This document shows, one piece after another, positions 8,751 to 17,287 of a stretch of DNA of 64,000 nt; position 1 is the first letter of the stretch, and the number at the start of each line of letters is the position of its first letter. This DNA is from Pseudomonadota bacterium (lineage in GTDB: Bacteria; Pseudomonadota; Alphaproteobacteria; Caulobacterales; Caulobacteraceae). The stretch spans positions 1-64,000 of the forward strand of contig JAEYWU010000130.1 of NCBI GenBank assembly GCA_023428785.1. The letters are read 5' to 3'. The position numbers and the translations under genes were made by a program. Below the pieces are notes generated by a model. That model was not told the origin of the DNA and did no database searches. It saw only the letters and a program-made list of their open reading frames with translations.

Positions 8751-9202
8751 TGGAGGAGCCGCGTCAGGCGTTCGGCCAGGCGGAGCCGGGCGTCGAATAC
8801 CGCCAGAGGCCCTGCGCCTTTGGCCTGGTCGAAAAGGACGGCCGCATCGCCTGCGTGAAGGTGGACCGGGGCGAGGTCTTCTATTTCGACCTGCCGGGCG
8901 GGGCGATCGACGGGGAAGAGACCGAGCAGGAGGCGCTGGCCCGCGAGTTTGTCGAGGAGACGGGGCTGGCGGTGACGGCTCGCCGACGCATCGGCCAGAC
9001 GTCGCAGGTCTTTCGACGCTCGACCGGAGAGCCGGTCCGCAATCTGGCGGGGGTCTGGATCGCCTCGCTGGAGGGCGAGAATCCGTTGGCCAAGATCGAG
9101 GACGATCACGAACTGGTCTGGCTCGATCCGCTGGATGCCGTGGCCAGGCTGAGGCACGAGGCGCACGCCTGGGCGGTCGCGCTCTGGCTCAGGGTGCGCT
9201 GA
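8750..9202 (+). CDS. Nudix hydrolase
   Basis: The product is 150 aa. A complete Nudix box (GX5EX7REUXEEXGU) runs from G51 through E57, R65-E66 and E69-E70 to G72-L73. The ATG at 8750 shares one base with the stop of the upstream nuclease gene, giving translational coupling. The enzyme hydrolyses a nucleoside diphosphate linked to some group; the substrate is not evident. Pairing with a nuclease suggests nucleotide clean-up, which is only a guess. Confidence 0.88.
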   Translation: MEEPRQAFGQAEPGVEYRQRPCAFGLVEKDGRIACVKVDRGEVFYFDLPGGAIDGEETEQEALAREFVEETGLAVTARRRIGQTSQVFRRSTGEPVRNLAGVWIASLEGENPLAKIEDDHELVWLDPLDAVARLRHEAHAWAVALWLRVR

Positions 9203-9281
9203 ACCGCTCTTGCGTCACCGCGTTCTGCGGAGTGAGATGGCTTCGCCGCGACAGGCGGCCGCGTGAGCTGAGGAGCGCACA

Positions 9282-9437
9282 ATGGACAAGGGCAAGATGG
9301 ACAAGGGCGGCAAGCCCGGCTTTGGCGGCAAGATGGACGGCGGCGGCAAGTCGGCCGGCACGCCTCCGCCCGGCATGAAGGTCGGCGGCGGCAAGGACGC
9401 CAAGCCGGTCGGCGACAAGGTCCCGGGCAAGGGCTGA
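9282..9437 (+). CDS. Small Gly/Lys-rich protein (51 aa), unknown
   Basis: The product is 51 aa, well preceded by a GAGGAG-type ribosome binding site 6-7 bases before the ATG. Its composition is extreme: glycine and lysine dominate, with repeated KGGK/GGGK units (start [16 protein letters not shown]) and several prolines, and no Cys, Trp or Tyr. It is predicted to be disordered and strongly basic. It lies 77 bases before a CsbD-type stress protein. The role is unknown; a nucleic-acid- or polyanion-binding stress peptide is possible. Confidence 0.6.
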   Translation: MDKGKMDKGGKPGFGGKMDGGGKSAGTPPPGMKVGGGKDAKPVGDKVPGKG

Positions 9438-9514
9438 CCGGAACCTTCGGTTGCGGGGAGGGTTCTCCAAGCGACGGATCCCAAGGTCCGAAGCGACAAA
9501 GAGGAGACCTCCCC

Positions 9515-9700
9515 ATGACTGACCACAACCGTATCGAAGGCTCTGCCAAACAAGCTGGCGGCAAGCTGAAGGAAGGCGTCGGCAAGATGACCGGCGACGA
9601 GAAGCTCAAGACCGAAGGCAAAGCCGATCAGGTCGAAGGCAAGGTTCAGAACGCCTTCGGCTCGGCGAAGGACGCGCTCAAGGGCGACAAGCGTCACTGA
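9515..9700 (+). CDS. CsbD-family general stress protein
   Basis: The product is 61 aa and spans the whole CsbD domain: [20 protein letters not shown], then GEKL-type repeats with [18 protein letters not shown]. CsbD proteins are abundant, hydrophilic, stress-induced and of unknown molecular function. A GAGGAG ribosome binding site lies 9-10 bases upstream. It ends at a terminator. Confidence 0.92.
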   Translation: MTDHNRIEGSAKQAGGKLKEGVGKMTGDEKLKTEGKADQVEGKVQNAFGSAKDALKGDKRH

Positions 9701-9731
9701 GCCATCGCAAGAGCCTCAAGGCCTTGAATTG

Positions 9732-9762
9732 AAAGGGCGGTTCCTGTCGGGGCCGCCCTTTT
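9732..9762 (+). terminator. Rho-independent terminator after csbD-like gene
   Basis: AAAGGGCGG (9732-9740) pairs with CCGCCCTTT (9753-9761) around a 12-base loop, ending in TTTT. Confidence 0.8.
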
Positions 9763-9839
9763 CGCTGGGGGTGATACTTCGCGGAGAATTCGACGACGGA
9801 TCGGACTGTGATTTCGACGACGAAAGAGACGACGGCGAT

Positions 9840-10478
9840 TCAGTCGCGGCCCATCACGGCGTCCAGCGCCTCCCCGGCGCGGCGGCGGGTCTCGGGATCG
9901 TCGCTGCCCCACGAGCAGCGGATCGCATAGCTGGAGCCGCTGTCGCCCGTATCCTCATCGCGCCATTCAGCGCCCCGGCGGCGGCAACGGTCGTCGTCGC
10001 GGTCCGGCGTGTCGGCCGGCGTGGAGGCCGGCGGTTCGGAACCGAGCGTCCCGGATAGGCCCCATTGCTCGACGGTGCGTCGGGCTTGCTCCGCTGCTGC
10101 GGCCTCGCTCAGCCTCTCGTAACGAGAACCCCCGCGGGCGTCGGGCCGGTCGCTCATGGCGACCCGGGCGGCGCTGGACCGCTCCAGGCGGGCCTCGGCC
10201 TCCTCGCGACAGGTTTCGACGGTCTGGCCCGGCGCCAGACGGTCGGCTGCGCAGACCGCGCCGAGCCACCCTTCGCGCCGTCCCGGCGAGGTGGCGTTGA
10301 CCGTGTTGAACAGCCCATCGGGCGCCAGGGCGACCTCAGGCTCCAGGACAGGGGCGCAGGCGCTGTGACGGCCTGCGCCCGGCCGGGTCAGGCAGACCTC
10401 TAGCGTCGGTTCGCCCTCGAAGAGCGCCTCGGTCGGTTGAGCACCGGCCAGGGCGGCGAGCAGGGCGAAGGCGATCAT
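9840..10478 (-). CDS. Exported Cys-containing protein, member 1 of a tandem family, unknown
   Basis: The product is 212 aa with a short signal peptide (MIAFALLAALAGAQ). The body is polar and Arg/Glu-rich with conserved cysteines (VCLTRPG, SACAPVLE, AVCAADRL, ETCREEAE). The C-terminus has an RDEDTGDSGSSYAIRCSW segment and ends ALDAVMGRD. The same cysteine pattern and the same tail occur in the next gene, with which it overlaps by 4 bases (ATGA). No family was recognised; periplasmic disulfide-bonded proteins are likely. Confidence 0.75.
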   Translation of the reverse strand: MIAFALLAALAGAQPTEALFEGEPTLEVCLTRPGAGRHSACAPVLEPEVALAPDGLFNTVNATSPGRREGWLGAVCAADRLAPGQTVETCREEAEARLERSSAARVAMSDRPDARGGSRYERLSEAAAAEQARRTVEQWGLSGTLGSEPPASTPADTPDRDDDRCRRRGAEWRDEDTGDSGSSYAIRCSWGSDDPETRRRAGEALDAVMGRD

Positions 10479-11083
10479 CGGCGATCCCGGCCCATCACGG
10501 CGTCCAGGGCCTGGCGGGCGGCGGATTCATTGTCGGGCGAGCCGTTGGTCCAGGAGCAGGTCAGGCTGTAGCTGGAGGAGCTGTCGCCGGTGTCCTCGTC
10601 ACGCCGGACGCTGGAGCGACGGTCGCAGGGGCCGCTGGCGCTGCGTTCGTCACGATTGAACGCCAGACCTTCGTCCGTCCCGGATGAGGCGGCTGGTGGG
10701 CGGCTCCAGGCCTCGGCATAGACGCCGCCGGCCGCGCCTTGCGACAGAGCCTGCCGGGCGCGTTCGGCGCGGCGGAACAGGCCGCGCTGCTCGTCGCGGC
10801 AGGCTGTGCGGGACTGATCGCCCAGGCGGTCCGGAGCGCAGGCGATGTCGGCCCAGCCCAGGGAGGATGGGCGCGCTGAGGCGAAGGCTTCGTCTGGCAC
10901 AAGGGCGGCCTCGGTCTCCAGCATCGGCTGGCAGGCAGCGTCGCGGCTTTGGGCGGGGGTGTAGAGGCAGACGTCCAGCTGGGCCTGGGCCTCGGAGCGT
11001 TCGACCGGCGTGTTGACGATCCCCGGCGCCGGGTCTTGCGTCGTCCCGAGGGCGGCAAGTGCTGCCAAGGTGGTGATCAGCAT
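10475..11083 (-). CDS. Exported Cys-containing protein, member 2 of a tandem family, unknown
   Basis: The product is 202 aa, a clear paralogue of the gene that follows it. It has a signal peptide (MLITTLAALAALGTTQ), then VCLYTPAQ, AACQPMLE, IACAPDRL and TACRDEQ in the same order. The tail RRDEDTGDSSSSYSLTCSW ends with ALDAVMGRD. Its TGA overlaps the start of the downstream paralogue, so the two are co-translated. Function unknown. Confidence 0.75.
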   Translation of the reverse strand: MLITTLAALAALGTTQDPAPGIVNTPVERSEAQAQLDVCLYTPAQSRDAACQPMLETEAALVPDEAFASARPSSLGWADIACAPDRLGDQSRTACRDEQRGLFRRAERARQALSQGAAGGVYAEAWSRPPAASSGTDEGLAFNRDERSASGPCDRRSSVRRDEDTGDSSSSYSLTCSWTNGSPDNESAARQALDAVMGRDRR

Positions 11084-11117
11084 AGTCTTCTCCTCGGGGC
11101 TTTCGGGGCGGTCGACA

Positions 11118-11474
11118 TCAGTTGGGCGGCGAGCCCGAGGTCTCGACGCAGGTCACGCCGAAGCGATAGCCGAACGCGCCGGTGACCGGGTCCCGGTAGG
11201 ATTGGCGAATGCGCCGACAACCCTCGCGCGTCGCGTCGTCGTCACTGACCTGTGCGGGTTCGTCATCCACGGTCTCAAGGCCGGTCTGGTAGGCGACGGG
11301 ATCCTGCCCCGGGTCGGGCAGGTCGTCGAAGACCGTGCCGCAGACGCCCCAGCGATCGGGCACGCAACCGGCCTCGCCCTGGGCAGCGGGGCCGGCCTGC
11401 GCCGGCGACGGGTCGACCCCCTCGACCGGCTGTCCGGCCAGGACGGCCAGCAAAACTGCAGCGATGAACGTCAT
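11118..11474 (-). CDS. Exported Cys-containing protein, member 3 (short form), unknown
   Basis: The product is 118 aa with a signal peptide (MTFIAAVLLAVLAGQ). It lacks most of the middle of its neighbours but keeps CVPDRWGVC and a C-terminal segment, CRRIRQSYRDPVTGAFGYRFGVTC. That aligns by eye with the Cys-Arg-Arg ... TG ... Tyr ... Thr-Cys tail of the two longer proteins. It is probably the first gene of a three-gene unit. Function unknown. Confidence 0.7.
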   Translation of the reverse strand: MTFIAAVLLAVLAGQPVEGVDPSPAQAGPAAQGEAGCVPDRWGVCGTVFDDLPDPGQDPVAYQTGLETVDDEPAQVSDDDATREGCRRIRQSYRDPVTGAFGYRFGVTCVETSGSPPN

Positions 11475-11565
11475 GCCCCCTCGTGACGCCCGCAGCGCCG
11501 ACGTGAACCAAGGCCTTGAACGTACATCGTTCTCTGAGGGGCGTCACTGACGCCGCCTGACAGTG

Positions 11566-12744
11566 TCAGCGCGCCAGATCACGCATGGCGGCTTCAAGGC
11601 CCTGCAGGGTCATGGGGTGCATGCGGTGGCCGAGCAGTTCGTCGATCATCTTGATCGAGGGGGTGTAGCCCCAGTGCTTCTCGGGCGTCGGATTGATCCA
11701 GGCGACGCGGTCCCAGGTCTCGGTCACGCGCTTGAGCCAGACCGCGCCGGCCTCCTCGTTCCAGTGCTCGACGGAGCCGCCGGGCATGGTGACCTCGTAG
11801 GGGCTCATGGTCGCGTCGCCGACGAAGACCACGCGCCAGTCGCGCGGGAAGCGGTGCAGCAGGTCCCAGGTCGAGGTCTTTTCGGTGTGGCGTCGCCGGT
11901 TGTCCTTCCAGACCCCCTCATAGAGGCAGTTGTGGAAGTAGAAGTGCTCCAAGTGCTTGAACTCTGAGCGGGCCGCCGAGAACAGCTCCTCGGCCACGCG
12001 GATGTGGCCATCCATCGAGCCGCCGACGTCGAGCAGCAGCAGGACCTTCACCGTATTGCGGCGCTCGGGCCGCAGCTGGACGTCGAGGTAGCCGTGCTTG
12101 GCCGTGGCATCGATGGTGCCGTCGAGATCGAGCTCTTCCTCGGCGCCCTGCCGCGCGAAGCGGCGGAGGCGACGCAGCGCCACCTTGATGTTGCGCACGC
12201 CCAGTTCGACGGTGTCGTCGAGGTTCCTGTACTCGCGCTTTTCCCAGACCTTGACCGCGCGGCCCTGCTTGCCCGGCCCGCCGATGCGCACACCTTCGGG
12301 ATTGTAGCCGCCGTGGCCGAAGGGGCTGGTGCCGCCCGTGCCGATCCATTTGGAGCCGCCCTGGTGCCGCTCCTTCTGTTCCTCGAGGCGCTTGCGGAGT
12401 TCGTCCATCAGCTTGTCGAAGCCACCCATCGCCTGGATTTCGGCGAGCTCCTCCGGCGAGAAGGTGCGCTCGGTCATCAGGCGCAGCCATTCCTCGGGGA
12501 TTTCCTGGGCCGCCAGTTCGTCCGGCCCGACACTTTCCAGCCCCTTGAAGACCTTGCCGAAGACCTGATCGAACCGGTCGTAGTGTTTCTCGTCCTTGAC
12601 CAGGATGGCGCGCGACAGGTGGTAGAAGTCCTCGACCTGACGATCGACGACCTCGCGGTCCATCGCCTCCATCAGATGCAGCCACTCCTTGAGGGAGACG
12701 GGCACCCGGGCCTGGCGCAGTTCGGTGAAGAGGGGGAGGAGCAT
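11566..12744 (-). CDS. VWA domain-containing CoxE-like protein
   Basis: The product is 392 aa. The N-terminal half is the CoxE-like helical region (LFTELRQARVPVSLKEWLHL and so on). The C-terminal half is a von Willebrand A fold with the metal-site motif LLLDVGGSMDG; it reads DxGxS rather than the textbook DxSxS. Relatives work with MoxR-type AAA+ ATPases in cofactor or metal insertion. No such ATPase gene is adjacent; the upstream neighbours are a nitroreductase and a GNAT enzyme. Confidence 0.85.
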   Translation of the reverse strand: MLLPLFTELRQARVPVSLKEWLHLMEAMDREVVDRQVEDFYHLSRAILVKDEKHYDRFDQVFGKVFKGLESVGPDELAAQEIPEEWLRLMTERTFSPEELAEIQAMGGFDKLMDELRKRLEEQKERHQGGSKWIGTGGTSPFGHGGYNPEGVRIGGPGKQGRAVKVWEKREYRNLDDTVELGVRNIKVALRRLRRFARQGAEEELDLDGTIDATAKHGYLDVQLRPERRNTVKVLLLLDVGGSMDGHIRVAEELFSAARSEFKHLEHFYFHNCLYEGVWKDNRRRHTEKTSTWDLLHRFPRDWRVVFVGDATMSPYEVTMPGGSVEHWNEEAGAVWLKRVTETWDRVAWINPTPEKHWGYTPSIKMIDELLGHRMHPMTLQGLEAAMRDLAR

Positions 12745-12788
12745 GGTTCAACCCTGATCCAAAACGCGGCCGCGTGCCAGTCTTGGGG

Positions 12789-13463
12789 TCACACCCAGGC
12801 GGCGATCCGGTCGAGCGGCTTCTTGTCCAGCGCCGCCTGCGGGACCGTCGCATCCTCGGCGGGGTGGCCGGCGACCAGCGGAAGGAAGGGCTTTTCGTCC
12901 TCGGGCCGACCGCAGATCTCGTTGAGGAACCCCATGGGCGCGGGCGTGTGGGTCAGGGTGGCGAGCCCGGCGTCATGCAGGGCCGCGATCAAGAGACCCG
13001 TGGCGATCCCGACGCTCTCGGTGACGTAGTAGTTCTTCTTCTGGTCGCCGGGCCTGGGCCCGCCGCGCCGCTGGGCGAAGAAGGCGATGAGGACCGGGGC
13101 GACCTCCAGAAAGCCCTTGTCCGGATCTGTGCCGAGCGGAGCCAGGGCGTCGAGCCATTCCTGCGGCGCCTTGGTTTCGTAGAAGTCGCGCTCCTCGGCC
13201 TCGGCAGCCTCGCGCACGCGGCGGCGGGCTTCGGGGCTCTCGATGACGGTGAAGAACCACGGCTGGTGATTGGCGCCCGAGGGCGCGCCGCCCGCCGTCA
13301 GGATGGCGTGTTCGACAACCGCCCGCGGCACCGGCGCGGGCGCATAGTCCCGGACCGTGCGGCGCGCGTTCATGTGGTCGCGGAAGGCCTCGGCCCGCGC
13401 GACGCGGGTCGCGTCGTCGTAGTCAGGGAGCGGCGACAGCGGCCGGGACGGATGATCCTTCAC
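12789..13463 (-). CDS. Nitroreductase-family flavoprotein
   Basis: The product is 224 aa starting at GTG 13463, which overlaps the preceding GNAT stop by GTGA. Starting there gives the normal family length, whereas the open frame upstream lies inside the GNAT gene. FMN-binding features are RRTVRDYAPAPVP near the N-terminus, GGAPSGANHQPWFFTV, and the C-terminal GFLNEICGRPEDEKPFLPLVAGHP. It is expected to reduce nitro, quinone or enone compounds with NAD(P)H; some relatives dehalogenate iodotyrosine. The substrate is unknown. Confidence 0.88.
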   Translation of the reverse strand: MKDHPSRPLSPLPDYDDATRVARAEAFRDHMNARRTVRDYAPAPVPRAVVEHAILTAGGAPSGANHQPWFFTVIESPEARRRVREAAEAEERDFYETKAPQEWLDALAPLGTDPDKGFLEVAPVLIAFFAQRRGGPRPGDQKKNYYVTESVGIATGLLIAALHDAGLATLTHTPAPMGFLNEICGRPEDEKPFLPLVAGHPAEDATVPQAALDKKPLDRIAAWV

Positions 13464-14002
13464 GGGCGGTCTCTCCGGAAGATGAACTCGTGGTCGCGCC
13501 AGGCGCCGACGGGGTAGCCGTACTCCCCGGCCTTTTCGAAGCCATAGTGGGCGTAGAGCCGCTGGGCTTTCTCGTTGCCGGACCAGACGCTGAGCCACTG
13601 GGGGCCGGGCGTCTCGTCCATGTGGCCGAGGGCCCGTTCCAGCAGCAGGGTGCCGACGCCCAGCCCCTGCGCCTCGCGGCCGACATAGAGGCGCTTCAGT
13701 TCGCGGTGGTCCGAGGTCAGGTCCGGGTGGGGCATGGAAGCGGGACCGACCTCGGAATAGGCCACGGGCCGTCCGTTCAACTCGGCGATCTCCCACCGAT
13801 GGGCCGGGTTTTCGAGCCGCCGGCGGGTCGCGGCCACGCCGTAGGACTCCTCGCGGAAGGCCGCCAGGTCATTGGCCGGATAGGGCACCTTGAAGCCGTC
13901 GCTGACGAAGGTCTCGTCGAACAGCCGCCATGCCAGTTCTGACAGCAGTTCGGCGTCGTCCGGCGTGGCGGGGCGAAGGGTGGGCTGGTAGGCTTGTTCC
14001 AT
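13460..14002 (-). CDS. GNAT-family N-acetyltransferase
   Basis: The product is 180 aa. The GNAT fold is visible, with the acetyl-CoA loop [22 protein letters not shown] (about 107-128) and the C-terminal [19 protein letters not shown] motif. The acceptor is unknown. Its start codon interlocks with the start codon of the divergent deacetylase gene in a single CATG, so there is no intergenic space. The pair of an acetyltransferase and a histone-deacetylase-family hydrolase back to back is suggestive of opposing activities, but this is inference. Confidence 0.87.
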   Translation of the reverse strand: MEQAYQPTLRPATPDDAELLSELAWRLFDETFVSDGFKVPYPANDLAAFREESYGVAATRRRLENPAHRWEIAELNGRPVAYSEVGPASMPHPDLTSDHRELKRLYVGREAQGLGVGTLLLERALGHMDETPGPQWLSVWSGNEKAQRLYAHYGFEKAGEYGYPVGAWRDHEFIFRRDRP

Positions 14003-14918
14003 GGTCGCCCTCTACACCCATCCGGACATGCTGGGCCATAATCCCGGCGCGGGTCATCCGGAACATCCCGGCCGGCTTCAGGCCGTGCTCGACGCCCTGT
14101 CCGACGCGGGGCTGGACGGCGAGACGATCGCGGCGACCGAGGCCGCGACCGCCGATCTGGAGCGGATTCATCCCGCCAGCCATGTGGCGCGGATCCTCAA
14201 CGCCTCGCCCGCCCAGGGGATGGTCCAGCTGGACCCCGATACGGCCCTGTCGCCGGGCAGCGTGCGGGCCGCGCTGCTGTCGGCGGGCGCGACCCTGGAT
14301 GCGGTCCGGTCGGTGGCGCGCGGCGAGCGCAGCCGGGCCTTCTGCGCGGTGCGGCCGCCCGGCCATCACGCCGAGCCGGATCGGCCGATGGGCTTCTGCC
14401 TGTTTTCGAATCTGGCCGTCGCCGCGCGGGTCGCGCAGGCCGAAGGCTTCGAGCGGGTGGCGGTGATCGACTTCGATGTTCACCACGGCAACGGCACCCA
14501 GGCGGCGTTCGAGACCGACGACAGCCTGTTCCTCGGGTCGATCCACCAGCAGCCGCTCTATCCGGGCACCGGGGATGCGTCGGAGACGGGCGTGGGCAAT
14601 GTCTTCAACGCGCCGGTCGAGCCGCATACGGACCCCCTGCACTGGCGACGCGCCTTCGAGGGGCGCCTGATGGGACCGCTGGATTCTTTCCGCCCGGACC
14701 TGATTCTGGTCTCGGCCGGATTCGATGCGCACCGGCGCGATCCGCTGGCGCATCAGTCACTGGAAGCCGAGGATTTCGCGTGGGCGACGCGGGCCATACT
14801 CGCGGTTGCGCGCCGTCACGCAAACGGCCGTGTTGTGTCCTCTCTGGAAGGCGGCTACGACCGCGAAGGGCTGGGGCGATCAGCGGTCGCCCACCTTGCG
14901 GCATTACGGGAGGACTAG
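14001..14918 (+). CDS. Histone deacetylase-family (acetylpolyamine/acetyl-lysine) amidohydrolase
   Basis: The product is 305 aa, a full class II-like bacterial HDAC-family protein. Catalytic and zinc-binding motifs are RPPGHHAEP (the His pair), [12 protein letters not shown] (Asp and His ligands), [12 protein letters not shown] (Asp ligand) and LEGGYD. Bacterial members remove acetyl groups from polyamines, other small amines or proteins. The start [11 protein letters not shown] is family-like even though it coincides with the GNAT start codon on the other strand. Confidence 0.92.
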   Translation: MVALYTHPDMLGHNPGAGHPEHPGRLQAVLDALSDAGLDGETIAATEAATADLERIHPASHVARILNASPAQGMVQLDPDTALSPGSVRAALLSAGATLDAVRSVARGERSRAFCAVRPPGHHAEPDRPMGFCLFSNLAVAARVAQAEGFERVAVIDFDVHHGNGTQAAFETDDSLFLGSIHQQPLYPGTGDASETGVGNVFNAPVEPHTDPLHWRRAFEGRLMGPLDSFRPDLILVSAGFDAHRRDPLAHQSLEAEDFAWATRAILAVARRHANGRVVSSLEGGYDREGLGRSAVAHLAALRED

Positions 14919-14938
14919 GGGCGTCGCGCCCCTTCGCG

Positions 14939-15562
14939 ATGACGGACCAGGCCTTGACCTCGCGCCCTTCCACGCAGCCCGCACCCGTTCGCTCCGGGGC
15001 GATCGTGCTGACGCGTCATGGAGAGCCGGCCCTCTCGCGCCGCTGCAAGCTGACGTCCGAGGAATACCGGGCCTGGTGGGCCAAGTACGAGATCGGCGGT
15101 CTGCTGGGCGGCCAGACGCCGCCGGACTGTCTGGTCAAACAGGCCGAACGCTCGACCATCCTGCACTCGCCGCGTCCGCGCGCGGTCGAGACGGCGCGGG
15201 CCGTCGCCGGCGATCAGCCGATGACCGAGGATCCGATCTTCATCGAGGCGCCCCTGCCGCCGCCGAACTTCCCTTCGTGGTTCAAGGTGGGGCCGCGATC
15301 CTGGGGCGTGATCGCGCGCTTCTGGTGGTGGGCCTTCAACCACCATGACGCGGGTGAAGAGAGCCGCGACCAGGCCAAGGAACGGGCCCGGCGCGCCGCC
15401 GACCTGCTCGAGGAACGCGCCGCCCTCGGCGGCGATGTGCTGGTGCTGGCCCACGGCTTCTTCAACGGCATGATCGGCATGGAGCTGACCAGGCGCGGCT
15501 GGCGTTGCGCCAAGGACGAAGGCTTCCAGTACTGGTGCGCGAGGCGGTTCGAACGCCGCTAG
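14939..15562 (+). CDS. Histidine phosphatase-family protein
   Basis: The product is 207 aa. The phosphoglycerate-mutase-like RHG motif is IVLTRHGEPALS (about 22-33), and the second catalytic His is in LVLAHGFFNG. Substrates range from sugar phosphates to phosphoproteins; none can be assigned. It starts 20 bases after the deacetylase gene, directly after a small GGGGCG/CGCCCC hairpin (14918-14932). Confidence 0.82.
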   Translation: MTDQALTSRPSTQPAPVRSGAIVLTRHGEPALSRRCKLTSEEYRAWWAKYEIGGLLGGQTPPDCLVKQAERSTILHSPRPRAVETARAVAGDQPMTEDPIFIEAPLPPPNFPSWFKVGPRSWGVIARFWWWAFNHHDAGEESRDQAKERARRAADLLEERAALGGDVLVLAHGFFNGMIGMELTRRGWRCAKDEGFQYWCARRFERR

Positions 15563-15583
15563 CGCCCACAGAGGAGACGGACC

Positions 15584-16207
15584 ATGGATCGCCGCTTCTT
15601 TCTCGCCCTGATGACCATCTGCCTGCTCGGCGCGCCGGTCGCCCGGGCGCAGGACGAGCCGGCGCCGGCGGCGTCCGAGCCCCTGCCGCAGGTGGCGCTG
15701 CTGACCTCGCTTGGGACGATCGTGGTGGAGCTGGACACGGTTCGTGCGCCGATCTCGGCGGCCAACTTCCTGCGCTATGTCGATGAAGGGCGCTACGACG
15801 GCGTGAACTTCTACCGGGCCATGCCGGGCTACAACGGCTCGGGCCTGATCCAGGGCGGGGTGAACAACTTTCCGGATCGCATCCTGCCGCCCATCGCCCA
15901 TGAGCCGACCACCGAGACGGGCCTCAGCCACACCGACGGCGCCCTGTCCCTGCCGCGCTTCGAACCGGGCACGGCGGGCGCGGACTTCACGATCGTGGTC
16001 GGTAACATGACCTATCTGGACGCCCGCCCGGACCAGCCCGGCGACAACCTGGGCTATGCGGTCTTCGGCCGGGTGGTGCAGGGCATGGACGTCGTGCGCG
16101 CCATCCTGGCCGCCCCCGTCTCGGCCACCGAGGGCGAGGGAGTCATGCTGGGCCAGATGCTGGAGCCGCGCGTGACGATCGAGCGGGCCTGGCGGGTGGA
16201 GGGCTAG
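15584..16207 (+). CDS. Peptidyl-prolyl cis-trans isomerase, cyclophilin type, exported
   Basis: The product is 207 aa. The signal peptide (MDRRFFLALMTICLLGAPVARAQ) points to the periplasm. The cyclophilin core follows: GTIVVELDTVRAPISAANFLRYV, NFYRAMPGYNGSGLIQGG, and a C-terminal GYAVFGRVVQGMDVV. The active-site FHRV is NFYRA here, so the catalytic Arg is kept. The role is folding of exported proteins. Its TAG stop is interlocked with that of the convergent phosphotransferase gene (CTAG). Confidence 0.88.
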   Translation: MDRRFFLALMTICLLGAPVARAQDEPAPAASEPLPQVALLTSLGTIVVELDTVRAPISAANFLRYVDEGRYDGVNFYRAMPGYNGSGLIQGGVNNFPDRILPPIAHEPTTETGLSHTDGALSLPRFEPGTAGADFTIVVGNMTYLDARPDQPGDNLGYAVFGRVVQGMDVVRAILAAPVSATEGEGVMLGQMLEPRVTIERAWRVEG

Positions 16208-17277
16208 GCGCCCGCCTTTTGGGCGAACATCCAGGCGGCGCCTGACAGGGGCGTGATGCGGGCGGCCATGGCGGCGGCGTGGGGGCTGGCGGCGGTGCCG
16301 TCGCGGACCCGGCCGCCGATGCCCTGACAGATCGCGGCCAGACGGAAGAGGTTGTAGCTGAGCAGCCAGTCCAGTTGCGGCAGGCCCTCGCGGCCGGTGC
16401 GCTCGCAGTAGCGGGCGATGATCTCATCCATGGTCGGGATGCCCAGGGCCTGGAGGTCGAGGCCGGCCAGACCGTTTCGCTCGGTCGAGGGAATGACCCA
16501 AGCGATCAGGAAATAGCTGATGTCGGCGAGCGGATCACCGAGCGTCGACAACTCCCAGTCCAGCACGGCTTTCACCTCGGCGCGGTCGGGATGGAGGATC
16601 ATGTTGTCCAGGCGGAAGTCGCCGTGGACGATCCGGGCCGGGCCGTCTTCCGGCAGGCCCCGGGGCAGCCATTCGATGAGCTTGTCCATAGCCGGGATCG
16701 TTTCGGTCTCGGAGGCCCGATACTGTTTGGTCCAGCGATCGACCTGACGGGCGAAATAGTTGCCCGGGCGGCCATAGTCGCCCAGTCCGATGGCCTCGGG
16801 CTCAAAGCTGTGCAGGTCGGCCAGGGCGTCGACCTGGGCCTCGTAGATGGCGCGTCGCTCGGCGGGCGACTGGTCCGGCAGGCCCGGGTTCCACAGGATG
16901 CGGCCCTCGACCCGGTCCATGACATAGAAGGCCGTGCCGATGACCTCGGGGTCCTCGCACAGGCCCCACGGTCGCGCGACCGGATAGCCCGCCTTGTGCA
17001 ACGCCGAGATGACCCGGAACTCCCGGTCCACGGCATGGGCAGAAGGGAGAAGCACGCCCGGCGGCTTCCTGCGCAGGACGTAGTCGCGACCCGGGGTCTG
17101 CAGCAGATAGGTCGGGTTCGACTGGCCGCCCTTGAACTGGCTGACGGTGAGAGGGCCGGCGAAGTCGGGGATGGTCTGGGCCATCCAGCGCTCCAGCCCG
17201 GCCTCGTCGAAGCGCAGGCGGTCGTCGACAGGCTTGGATCCGGTGAAGGCTTCGGCGGCGGGATTGGCGTCGGTCAT
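16204..17277 (-). CDS. Phosphotransferase family protein (APH/ACAD10-like)
   Basis: The product is 357 aa from ATG 17277. It has the aminoglycoside-phosphotransferase kinase fold: GGQSNPTYLL near the N-terminus, catalytic loop VHGDFRLDNMILH and metal-binding LDWELSTLGDPLAD. It closely resembles the family linked to acyl-CoA dehydrogenases (ACAD10/11-like), so a role in unusual fatty-acid or hydroxyacyl metabolism is likelier than drug resistance. It lies 10 bases from glpK on the same strand. Confidence 0.85.
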   Translation of the reverse strand: MTDANPAAEAFTGSKPVDDRLRFDEAGLERWMAQTIPDFAGPLTVSQFKGGQSNPTYLLQTPGRDYVLRRKPPGVLLPSAHAVDREFRVISALHKAGYPVARPWGLCEDPEVIGTAFYVMDRVEGRILWNPGLPDQSPAERRAIYEAQVDALADLHSFEPEAIGLGDYGRPGNYFARQVDRWTKQYRASETETIPAMDKLIEWLPRGLPEDGPARIVHGDFRLDNMILHPDRAEVKAVLDWELSTLGDPLADISYFLIAWVIPSTERNGLAGLDLQALGIPTMDEIIARYCERTGREGLPQLDWLLSYNLFRLAAICQGIGGRVRDGTAASPHAAAMAARITPLSGAAWMFAQKAGA

Positions 17278-17287
17278 GGCCGCGAAG

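Noticed and set aside
16204..17277. Aminoglycoside resistance gene
   Set aside because: APH fold is present but the sequence matches the ACAD10/11-like phosphotransferases, and the context is metabolic.
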